Source of the DNA: JBJXHG01 sp046160865
GTDB taxonomy: Bacteria > Planctomycetota > UBA1135 > GCA-002686595
NCBI GenBank assembly: GCA_046160865.1
Contig: JBJXHG010000073.1
Span: 1-21,093 of the forward strand
Length of the DNA: 21,093 nucleotides
Direction of reading: 5' to 3'
How positions within the stretch are numbered: the first letter of the stretch is position 1; each line of letters begins with the position of its first letter. A program made the translations under genes and the position numbers. This document shows, one piece after another, positions 15,201 through 21,093 of the stretch. The notes below the pieces were generated by a model, which searched no databases, was not told where the DNA came from, and saw only the letters and a program-made list of their open reading frames with translations.

Positions 15201-15503
15201 CAAGTGCGCAAGACTGGCAGCGTCGACATCCTCGTGAAGGACCGCGACGGCAATCCGGTACCCGGCATCGCGATCGATCTGCGCTCCGTCGAGCTGAAGG
15301 AGTGGGCGTCGACGTGGATCCAGGGCGGCTTGATGCCTTGGCCTCCGCATGGGCTCACGAGCGATTCCGACGGACGCATTCGCGCCGGTGGCTTTCCGAG
15401 CGGCGAGTACGACTACCGCGTGATGACGCCCGGCAACGAAGAGAACGAGCGGATCGAGATCCCGGTCCACGGCACGCTCGCGCTCGAGATCGAGTTGCCA
15501 TGA
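12270..15503 (+). CDS. Large exported protein with about eight carboxypeptidase-regulatory-like modules
   Basis: This 1077-residue protein begins with a short basic N terminus and one hydrophobic segment (residues ~6-24, MVVICSAAVATALSLWLA), a signal peptide or membrane anchor, followed by a Ser/Pro/Ala linker to about residue 85. The rest is a chain of beta-sandwich modules whose openings share the pattern V-x-D-x-x-G-x-P-x-x-G-A. Examples start near residues 89, 194, 379 (VVDADGNPLKDA), 466, 553 (VLDGVTGEPVPGARV), 813 (VTDAERRPVPGVRV), 900 and 983 (VKDRDGNPVPGI). Such modules are structural and often found in planctomycete surface proteins. No catalytic domain is visible. ATG 12270 lacks a strong ribosome binding site, and the gene follows the small peptide gene by 49 bases. 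Stop TGA is at 15501-15503. Confidence 0.88.
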   Translation: MRTKLGMVVICSAAVATALSLWLARSSKPSDSPAKAASAHSTRELSPPENERAVGNIVDADLRAPDRYTPSSAPASDTAQRPRAVVPARTRIVSEAGDPISGALVTWSPLSRAWLERAIHWPDLDWAALGRDRRTFTSDADGNVFVSDLPAASGAEASVLWITHVGHRATPIVLDFPSSALALPAEVVLPSCAPLNVLVLDVNGKPTQGATIVELVDFSRDDALLEGGAGERAAYVLRAVTQSDVNGSAQLAALTGKHYVYAELGDLRSEPWLGAAPAGVTLELQPTFRAGGRVALDAGAHSSDMRVKCTVFRGYDGTVVQRVAVRPDGTWGDVALPLVKCDEYVFSFRGGDFAEEVISFPPPAAGARLTADFHPKSGLSIPIRVVDADGNPLKDATASAHWNVDGRWHGLSVKTDASGNALVRNCLAGQIWVRARADRFIQKTLPELALTTQPLEPLVVQLDRSGRITGRCTRAGEPVSDFSVLFWLSGGESRGKQVVSGSADGSFAIEEAPLGDVQLVVTTNDVARGDAQRVTVTAGVTSEVEFDLAQPIAGKGRVLDGVTGEPVPGARVQVVILDPMKNVVVELWKAAEPASSDGSFELSGLVPGANVVAVTAPGYGKLDVRAIGFAGRTVEFGTIGLHRKGSAEIQLVSKTPSDFTQYRASIDGTIFVPYQSFSANGRLIYEDLDPDLYSLTITFPDGAQRIDDLVVRPGARTEIEIPVRTTPVTVEVVASSAASSEPYKLHVGFQNARFTAAEYTYVVPESRRLQIDGMTGERMTLRLLAATGRCVAIDEVALVPAPPPLVTLHARDDALTFRVTDAERRPVPGVRVVITSTNNDTGWKEHLQSDARGECQLGGIAMSQVFVLLHHPDRGVELSQLVEVPKDREGTIDLTFAPQHTLRVRLLERDVAVPNVEVSVQDSQGLVFGLGATFTDRDGIASWGPVGSGNVALYVLNGKYWWSTRELHVSGNDAIPIQVRKTGSVDILVKDRDGNPVPGIAIDLRSVELKEWASTWIQGGLMPWPPHGLTSDSDGRIRAGGFPSGEYDYRVMTPGNEENERIEIPVHGTLALEIELP

Positions 15504-15529
15504 TCGCGAATCGCGCGTGAGATGGACGC

Positions 15530-16300
15530 GTGACGGACCCGCGGGCCTCTCTCCTCATACTTCTCGCGTCGCTCGGCGCGTGTCGTGCGCCTGCGAGCTC
15601 TCCGCTCACGACTCGTCCCGTCGAGTGGGCTGTGCCGATCGAGCGACCCGGCCTCCCGAACCTGCACCAAGTCACCCCGGCGATCTACCGAAGCGCACAG
15701 CCGAGCGACGCCGGCTTCGTCGAGCTCGAGCGCATGGGCGTGCGCACCGTGCTCTCGCTGCGCGCGTTCCACGCCGACACACTGCCGATCGGTTCGAGCC
15801 TCGAGCGCGAGCGGATCTCCTTCAAGTCGTGGCATCCGGAAGCGGAGGACGTCGAGCGTTTCTTCCGCTGCGTCATGGATCCATCCCGGCATCCCGTGCT
15901 CGTGCACTGCCAGCACGGCGCGGACCGGACGGGCATGATGCTCGCGCTCTACCGGATCGCCGCGCACGGCTGGAGCAAGGACGAAGCGATCCGCGAGATG
16001 GTCGAGGGCGGTTACGGCTTCCACTCGATCTGGACGAACCTCGTCGAGTACGTGCGTGCGGTCGACGTCGAGGAGCTGCGGGAGCTAGCCCGCATTTCTC
16101 ACCACGCCCTGCTGCGGTCGCGCCAACTCGCTCGGAGCGGCGTTGTTGGATCCGAATCGATCCTCGCTGACCATCCAGGTCAGCTGCGGTCGATTCGGAG
16201 GCAACGCCTTGCTCCGACCGCGCTGGCGCAACCTCGCGATGGACGTGGTGAGAAATGCGAGCTAGCCCGCCGACCGAGCATGCCGTCCGTCGACTCTTGA
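15530..16300 (+). CDS. Lipoprotein-type tyrosine/dual-specificity phosphatase with element-derived C terminus
   Basis: The N terminus (MTDPRASLLILLASLGAC) has a hydrophobic core and a lipobox-like LGAC, so the 256-residue protein is probably a lipid-anchored envelope protein. The fold is that of cysteine phosphatases: NLHQVTPAIYRSAQPS and MGVRTVLSLR near the start, then the active-site loop VHCQHGADRTG with Cys127, Arg133 and Thr134 (C-x5-R). It should hydrolyse phosphoesters; the substrate is unknown. The start is GTG 15530, chosen because it gives a complete lipoprotein signal. Codons from residue 186 to 246 fall inside the 183-bp hairpin element, so the phosphatase domain proper ends near residue 185 and the tail is repeat sequence read through in frame. 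Confidence 0.85.
   Translation: MTDPRASLLILLASLGACRAPASSPLTTRPVEWAVPIERPGLPNLHQVTPAIYRSAQPSDAGFVELERMGVRTVLSLRAFHADTLPIGSSLERERISFKSWHPEAEDVERFFRCVMDPSRHPVLVHCQHGADRTGMMLALYRIAAHGWSKDEAIREMVEGGYGFHSIWTNLVEYVRAVDVEELRELARISHHALLRSRQLARSGVVGSESILADHPGQLRSIRRQRLAPTALAQPRDGRGEKCELARRPSMPSVDS
16084..16266. repeat. 183-bp imperfect hairpin element, copy A
   Basis: The outer 23 bases at each end (16084-16106 and 16244-16266) are inverted copies with one mismatch. Pairing continues inward, with small gaps, to a central stem GCTGACC-ATCCA-GGTCAGC. CTAG lies at both ends and the 12-mer GAGCTAGCCCGC is directly repeated at 16082-16093 and 16259-16270. Ungapped comparison with copy B at 20816-20998 gives 36 differences in 183 positions by hand count. 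The copy lies in the 3' end of the phosphatase gene. It may be a miniature transposable element or a palindromic repeat with an RNA role; no transposase is nearby. Confidence 0.85.
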
Positions 16301-16429
16301 CGCGCGACGGTTCGTCGCTCGCTCACACCACGAAAGCCGCGAATACCCGCTCGACCGTTGCGCACCTGCGCGCCCTCGTCTCGTAGCATCGAGGCGAGAG
16401 CGCAATCCACGAGTCGCGGAGGCTGCCGC
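16301..16429 (+). promoter_or_regulatory. Intergenic region, probable promoter of the DUF3352-like/DUF1800/DUF1501 operon
   Basis: This 129-base gap comes before a tightly linked three-gene run and is the likely place for its promoter. A weak candidate is TTGCGC (16358-16363) and TAGCAT (16384-16389), but the 20-base spacing is longer than usual. GGAGG at 16418-16422 is the ribosome binding site of the next gene. Confidence 0.3.
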
Positions 16430-18202
16430 ATGCACGCACTTCTTTTCTCAGTCGGTCTTTTCTTTTCGCCAGGCGTCAACGCTCCGCGACCCGAACCGGC
16501 ACTCGATCTCGCGTCGCTCATGCCGAGCTCGACGCTCGTCTACATCGAGGCGCCCGCGCTCGGTGAGTTGCTCGCGAAGTCGGCGACGGATCCGCTTGCT
16601 CGCGCGCTCGCAGCTGCACCCGTCGCTGCCAGCATCGGCGCAGCGCTCGACGAGGAGGCGCACGTCGCGCTCGCGATCGCGCGCGAGATCCTCGGGGGTT
16701 CGCTGTCCGACGGTCTCGGCGACTTGCTGTCCGGCGGCGCTGCGGCCGGTCTTTCGTTCAAGCGCGGCACGCCCGATTGGCTCGTGGTCGCGCGCGCGAG
16801 CGACGGCGAGAAGCTCGCCGCGACGATCGAGCGCGCGTTCGGCGCGATCGCGACGAAGTTCGCCCTCGGCGACGCGCTGTCGAAGCCGGCGGAGACGATC
16901 GCGGGAGCGGACATCTGGTACTTGGGCGACAAGCTCGCGATCGCGCGTCAGGACCGCTTGCTCGTCCTCGCGCCCGGCGAGGGTGGCATCCGCGGCGTGC
17001 TCGATCGCGCCAGTGACGAGAACAATCTCGCTCTCGACGCCGCGTTCGCGGCTGCGCGCACGCATCGCAAGCAGAGCGATCTCTTGTGGGCGTGGGTGAA
17101 CATGTCGGGCGCACGCGCGTGGTCCGACAAGCTGGCGGGCAAGAATCACATGTTCAAAGAGTTCGACGAGATCGCGCGGAATCCGATCATCCACGCGTTC
17201 CTCGGCTCGTCGATCGCGCACGCCACGTCGGCCGACTCGTTCGAGGTGCGCGTGTGCGCGGGGCGCGGAGGAGCGGCGGCGCTCGAGCTCGAAGTGCGCG
17301 CGGACGGTGTCGAGTTCGCAGCCGAGCCCGCGTTGCGCGACGTGCGTCCGCCGCCGCTTCCGAATCGAACGAGCGAGTGCGCGAGCTTGCTCGCGTACCG
17401 CGATCTCGCCGGACTCTACGCGCACCGCACGCAGCTGTTCGAGCCAAGCACGCTGCCCGAGATCCAACAAGGCATCGCTGGCTTCGCGCTCTTCTTCGGT
17501 GGCGTCGATTTCGGCGCAGAGATCCTGCCGCGCGTCTCGCCGTGGTACGCCCTCGTCGCGCGCGCGCCGGAATTCGCGGCCGGGACGAAGCCGGAGATCG
17601 AGTATCCCGCCGGCGCACTCTTGATCCAGTTGCTCGAGCCCGAGCGCGATGGTGCCGCGTTCGTCAGCGCGTTCCAGAGCCTCCTGGCCATCGTGAACGT
17701 GGATCTCGCGCAGAAGCGACGGCCGGCGATGCGCATCGCGCTCGAGCGCGAGGGCGAAACGCAGATCACGGTCGCGCGCCACGCACCGCCGAAGCCGGAG
17801 GACGGCGTCGATCAGAGCTACAACCTCGCTCCCGCGTGCGCGCTCGTCGGCGGCACGTTCGTCGTCGGCACGCACGAGAGCGTCGTGCGCAGCACCGTGC
17901 GCGATCTCGTCGCCGGCCGCGTCGAGCTGCAAGCGGGCAGTGCGGACCGTCTGCGTCTCGACGGGACGCAGCTCGCCACGTTCCTCGACAAGAACTTCGA
18001 CGCGATCGCGCTCGCGAGCTCGTTGAACGAAGGCAAGTCGATCGAGAAGGCGAGAGCCGAGACGCGCATGCTGCGCGAGCTCACGGCGAGCATCGCTTCG
18101 CTCGACGCGCGTCTCGAACGACCGACGAGCACGAGCCTCGTGCTGCACGCCTCGTTCGCGATCGCGCGCGGCTCCGAAGGTCGCCGCAGCGAGCCGCGAT
18201 GA
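16430..18202 (+). CDS. Exported DUF3352-like protein of unknown function
   Basis: This 590-residue protein has a short hydrophobic N terminus (MHALLFSVGLFFSPGVNA) that reads as a signal peptide. Mature sequence then begins with LASLMPSSTLVYIEAPALGE, the kind of opening seen in DUF3352-type planctomycete proteins, where a potential-like PxDTLxYVxxP motif starts the domain. The rest alternates alpha and beta segments with no catalytic motif I can name. ATG 16430 is selected because GGAGG sits seven bases upstream and the signal peptide begins there; the open frame further upstream is not hydrophobic. The stop overlaps the DUF1800 start by four bases (ATGA), so the two are co-translated. The family assignment is from memory and moderate. 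Confidence 0.85.
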   Translation: MHALLFSVGLFFSPGVNAPRPEPALDLASLMPSSTLVYIEAPALGELLAKSATDPLARALAAAPVAASIGAALDEEAHVALAIAREILGGSLSDGLGDLLSGGAAAGLSFKRGTPDWLVVARASDGEKLAATIERAFGAIATKFALGDALSKPAETIAGADIWYLGDKLAIARQDRLLVLAPGEGGIRGVLDRASDENNLALDAAFAAARTHRKQSDLLWAWVNMSGARAWSDKLAGKNHMFKEFDEIARNPIIHAFLGSSIAHATSADSFEVRVCAGRGGAAALELEVRADGVEFAAEPALRDVRPPPLPNRTSECASLLAYRDLAGLYAHRTQLFEPSTLPEIQQGIAGFALFFGGVDFGAEILPRVSPWYALVARAPEFAAGTKPEIEYPAGALLIQLLEPERDGAAFVSAFQSLLAIVNVDLAQKRRPAMRIALEREGETQITVARHAPPKPEDGVDQSYNLAPACALVGGTFVVGTHESVVRSTVRDLVAGRVELQAGSADRLRLDGTQLATFLDKNFDAIALASSLNEGKSIEKARAETRMLRELTASIASLDARLERPTSTSLVLHASFAIARGSEGRRSEPR

Positions 18203-19569
18203 AACCGAGCGAGAGCCCGACCGAGCTCATCGGGCGTCGCGACGCCCTGCAGCTCGCGTTGCTGCGGCCTTGGCAACCCGCGCCCGGCGCATTCGATCGC
18301 GCGGCCGCGACGCACTTGTTCGCGCGAGCGGGATTCGGCGCGAGCCGCGACGTCGTCGATCGCGCGGTCGCGGACGGCTTCGATCGAGCGATCGGGCTGG
18401 CGCTCGCGGCGGACGAGAGCGACGAGATTCTGCGCGCGGGTATCGGAAAGCTCTTGCCGACGGGCGAGATCGCGCCGCTGCAAGCGTGGTGGGTCGCGCT
18501 CGTGCTGCACGGAGGCGCGCCGCTGCGCGAGCGTGTCGCCTTGATGTGGCACGGCCACTTCGCGACGAGCTTCGACAAGGTGCAAGACAGTCGCATGATG
18601 CACGCGCAGAACGCGCTGCTGCGCGAGCACGGCCTCGGGGACTTCCGCGCGCTGCTCCACAAGGTCGCGCGTGATCCCGCAATGCTCGTGTGGCTCGATG
18701 GCAACGAGAATCAGCGCGGCCGGCCGAACGAGAACTTCGCGCGCGAGGTGCTGGAGCTCTTCGCGCTCGGCATCGGCAACTACGGCGAGCACGACGTGCG
18801 CGAGGCCGCGCGCGCATTCACTGGCTTCGGCACGTCGGGACGCAGCTTCGTGTTCCGCGCCGCACTCCACGACGGCGGCTCGAAGTCGGTGCTCGGCCGG
18901 ACGGGGACGTTCGGCGGCGACGAAGTGCTCGATGTCGTGCTCGCACATCCGGCTGCGCCGCGGCACGTCGCGCGCGTCTTACTGCGCGAGCTCGTCGAGC
19001 CGGTGCCGAGCGACGCGGCGATCGACGAGACCGCGGTCGTGCTCGTCGCGAACGAATGGCACATCGGCCGCACGATCGAGACGATCGTGCGCTCGGAGCT
19101 CTTCTTCTCGCCGGCTGCGCGTCGCTCGCGCATCGCCGGACCGGTGGAACTCGTCGCGCGCGCGGTCCGCATGCTCGACGCACACGTCGCGCCGCGCGAC
19201 GCGGCGCAGGCGGCCGAGCACATGGGCCAAGCGCTCTTCCGTCCGCCGTCGGTCAAAGGCTGGGACGGCCACCGCGCGTGGATCAACGCCGGTGCTTGGA
19301 TCGCGCGGCACAACTTCCTCGCGGGGCTCGCGCGCGCACACGTCGAGAAGACCGATCGAACGCAGGTGAACCTCCGCGCGGCGTTCGGGGAGCCGCAGGT
19401 CCGCGAACAAGTAGCGGAGGTCGTTCTCTCCGTGCTGCTTCCGGGCGTCGATGCGCCAGAGCTCGCGACGCGCGTGCGCAGCGTCGCGAACGAGAGCGCC
19501 GACGTCGATCACGCCTTGGCCGATGCCACCGCGCTCGTGCTCACGTCACCCGAGTTCCAACTCTGCTGA
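18199..19569 (+). CDS. DUF1800 family protein
   Basis: This 456-residue protein belongs to DUF1800. Signatures are ATHLFARAGFGASRDVVDRA near residue 33, LMWHGHFATSFDKV (W117, H118, H120), NALLREHGLGDFRALLHKVA, DPAMLVWLDGNENQRGRPNE, NFAREVLELFALGIGNYGEH and AARAFTGF. No signal peptide is evident at the N terminus, which is unusual enough to note since its partner has a Tat signal. The biochemical role of DUF1800 is not established. The genes are very commonly found beside DUF1501 genes, as here, and the pair is thought to act together on an envelope or exported substrate. ATG 18199 overlaps the preceding stop; DUF1501 begins 17 bases after its own stop. Confidence 0.93.
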   Translation: MKPSESPTELIGRRDALQLALLRPWQPAPGAFDRAAATHLFARAGFGASRDVVDRAVADGFDRAIGLALAADESDEILRAGIGKLLPTGEIAPLQAWWVALVLHGGAPLRERVALMWHGHFATSFDKVQDSRMMHAQNALLREHGLGDFRALLHKVARDPAMLVWLDGNENQRGRPNENFAREVLELFALGIGNYGEHDVREAARAFTGFGTSGRSFVFRAALHDGGSKSVLGRTGTFGGDEVLDVVLAHPAAPRHVARVLLRELVEPVPSDAAIDETAVVLVANEWHIGRTIETIVRSELFFSPAARRSRIAGPVELVARAVRMLDAHVAPRDAAQAAEHMGQALFRPPSVKGWDGHRAWINAGAWIARHNFLAGLARAHVEKTDRTQVNLRAAFGEPQVREQVAEVVLSVLLPGVDAPELATRVRSVANESADVDHALADATALVLTSPEFQLC

Positions 19570-19586
19570 TTCCAGGTCTCTTGGCC

Positions 19587-20783
19587 ATGTCGACTACACG
19601 CCGCACGTTCCTCGTCGCCGGGCTGCGCGTCAGCGCGGTGCTTCCGTTCCTCTCGGGGCGCGAGATCGCGCACGCACTCCGGCCCGTCACGCTGCCGAGT
19701 AGCGAGCGCACGCTCGTCGTCGTGCAGCTGACCGGTGGCAACGACGGATTGAACATGGTCGCGCCGATCGAGCAAGACGCGTACTTCCGGTTGCGGCCGA
19801 CGCTCGCGGTCTCGAAGAGCAAAGCGCACGTGCTTGGCGGCGGGCTCGCGCTGCACCCGGCGATGAGCGCGCTCGCCGCGTTGCACGCGGACGGCGCGCT
19901 CGCGGTCGTGAATCGCGCCGGCTATCCCACGCCCGATCGATCGCACTTCCGCTCGCTCGAGATCTGGCATACCGCACGACCCGATCGTCCGGCGAGCGAC
20001 GAAGGATGGCTCGGACGTCTCGCCGATCAACTTGCGATCGCGGGCCGTTCGGCGATGCCGTCGCTGCACATCGGAGACGAGGACCTGCCGCTCGCGCTGC
20101 GCGGCCGCCGCTTCCTTGCGCCGACCGCGCGCGACGACGAGGGCTTCGAGCTGCGTGAGCTTTCGTCCGAGGTGACGCGCGCGCGTGACGCTCTGATTGC
20201 GCCGGTGGCGAGCGGCGATCTCGGATTCCTGCGTGACGCGGCGCGCTCGGCGTACGGCGCCGCGGAGCGCATGCGCGAACTCGCCGCGCGCGCGCCCAAG
20301 GTCGAGTACCCCGACCACGAGCTCGCGCGCAAGCTCGCCTTCGCCGCACGCTTGATCGCCGGCGGTTTCGAGACGCGCATCTTGTCGCTCACGCTCGGCG
20401 GCTTCGACACGCACGCGCGGCAAGCGGAGATTCACCAAGCGTTGCTCGCGCAGCTCTCGAGCTCGTTGTCGGCGTTCTATCGCGATCTTGCCGCCGAGGG
20501 CATCGCCGAGCGCGCGCTCGTGCTCGTCTTCAGCGAGTTCGGCCGACGCGCCGCCGAGAACGGCTCGTTCGGCACCGATCACGGCACGTCGGCGCCTGTG
20601 CTCTTGCTCGGCGGACGCGTGAACGGCGGCTTGCATGGCCCCGCGCCGGATCTCGAGCAGCTCGAGGACGGCGACGTGCCGTTCGCCATCGACTTCCGCG
20701 CGATCTACGCCGCGATCGAGCGCGATTGGATGGGGCTCGCGCCGTCGAGCGCGCTGGCGCCTCTCTCGATCGTGCGCGCGTGA
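19587..20783 (+). CDS. DUF1501 family protein with Tat signal
   Basis: The 398-residue product starts MSTTRRTFLVAGLRVSAV, a twin-arginine motif followed by a moderately hydrophobic stretch, so folded export through Tat is expected. DUF1501 hallmarks are VVVQLTGGNDGLNMV (Gly50-Asn56), PDRSHFRSLEIWHTA, SLTLGGFDTHARQAEIHQAL, LVFSEFGRRAAENGS (about residue 315) and TDHGTSAPVLLLGG. The family has an alkaline-phosphatase/sulfatase-like fold, but the reaction is not known. It follows DUF1800 by 17 bases with a shared operon likely. A hairpin element begins 33 bases after its stop codon. Confidence 0.94.
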   Translation: MSTTRRTFLVAGLRVSAVLPFLSGREIAHALRPVTLPSSERTLVVVQLTGGNDGLNMVAPIEQDAYFRLRPTLAVSKSKAHVLGGGLALHPAMSALAALHADGALAVVNRAGYPTPDRSHFRSLEIWHTARPDRPASDEGWLGRLADQLAIAGRSAMPSLHIGDEDLPLALRGRRFLAPTARDDEGFELRELSSEVTRARDALIAPVASGDLGFLRDAARSAYGAAERMRELAARAPKVEYPDHELARKLAFAARLIAGGFETRILSLTLGGFDTHARQAEIHQALLAQLSSSLSAFYRDLAAEGIAERALVLVFSEFGRRAAENGSFGTDHGTSAPVLLLGGRVNGGLHGPAPDLEQLEDGDVPFAIDFRAIYAAIERDWMGLAPSSALAPLSIVRA

Positions 20784-20815
20784 GCGGACACTCCCGGACG
20801 TCGGCTTTTCAACGA

Positions 20816-20998
20816 GCTAGCCTGCATTTCTCACCACGTCCTGTTGCGTTCGCGTCAACTTGCTTCCGCCCTCGTTGTTGCATCGGAATCGATCCTCGCT
20901 GACCTGACAGGTCGGCTCCGGTCGATTCCGATGCAACGCTTTGCCCGAAGCGAGCTGTCGCGCCCTCGCGACGGACGTGTTGAGAAATGCCGGCTAGT
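20816..20998. repeat. 183-bp imperfect hairpin element, copy B
   Basis: This copy has the same length as copy A and is about 80% identical, in the same orientation. Outer ends 20816-20841 and 20973-20998 are inverted copies with three mismatches, and an inner 15-bp perfect stem (TTGCATCGGAATCGA with TCGATTCCGATGCAA) flanks the centre GACC-TGACA-GGTC. Relative to copy A, the inner stem has a C-G pair changed to G-C on both arms, so pairing is kept. It lies in non-coding DNA after the DUF1501 gene. No T-run follows. Confidence 0.85.
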
Positions 20999-21093
20999 GT
21001 CCTGAGTCAGAAGTTCGCTTTCACCAAGGTCGAGATCGTCGTCGCTGGCAAGGCGCGAGGGTGCAGGCAACCTGTCAGGTTTCCGAACCCGAG
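20999..21093. other. Possible start of a third inverted-repeat element, cut by window end
   Basis: No gene is seen in these 95 bases. Near the end, GGGT, GG and AACC on the left pair with GGTT, CC and ACCC on the right around TGTCA (21059-21090). The 11-mer ACCTGTCAGGT (21070-21080) is the reverse complement of the centre of copy B (20902-20912). It could be the middle of another hairpin whose right arm is outside the window, or a chance small palindrome. Confidence 0.35.

Noticed and set aside
16084..20998. CRISPR-like repeats
   Set aside because: Only two copies, 4.7 kb apart and each palindromic over its full length; there is no regular spacer pattern and no cas gene.

Overview
The window reads as chromosomal DNA of a high-GC bacterium. 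A Planctomycetota member fits best. This lineage call is an inference from the side-by-side DUF1800 and DUF1501 genes, a very large exported protein built of carboxypeptidase-regulatory-like beta-sandwich modules, and a divergent sigma-70-like protein. No rRNA or other phylogenetic marker is present. All supported genes lie on the + strand.

Region 1 (1-10029) is the distal part of a respiratory complex I operon. It holds the 3' end of nuoB, then nuoC, D, H, I, J, K, L, M and N. Genes are tightly spaced, with overlapping stop/start codons at H/I and J/K. The NADH-dehydrogenase module genes nuoE, nuoF and nuoG are not between D and H, where many bacteria carry them. NuoL has a long histidine-rich loop, and NuoI has an extra cysteine after each of its 4Fe-4S motifs. 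Together the products form the quinone-binding, electron-carrying and proton-pumping parts of the complex.

Region 2 (10025-12220) starts with a 226-bp element bounded by 24-bp inverted repeats. Its left end contains the nuoN stop codon. A compact three-gene set follows, with overlapping ends and good ribosome binding sites: a divergent sigma-70-like protein (10458), a protein of unknown function whose 3' part falls to about 54% G+C (11113), and a 60-residue peptide with a clear signal sequence (12038).

Region 3 (12270-16300) encodes a 1077-residue membrane-anchored or secreted multi-module protein and a lipoprotein-type tyrosine/dual-specificity phosphatase. The last quarter of the phosphatase is read through a 183-bp imperfect hairpin element.

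Region 4 (16430-20783) is an operon-like set: a DUF3352-like exported protein, a DUF1800 protein and a Tat-exported DUF1501 protein. A second 183-bp hairpin element follows at 20816-20998. It is about 80% identical to the first, with no gaps and at least one compensatory base-pair change. A third possible hairpin is cut off by the right edge of the window.

The most unusual content is this set of long inverted-repeat elements, each sitting at the 3' end of a gene or operon, and the small three-gene cassette with the secreted peptide.
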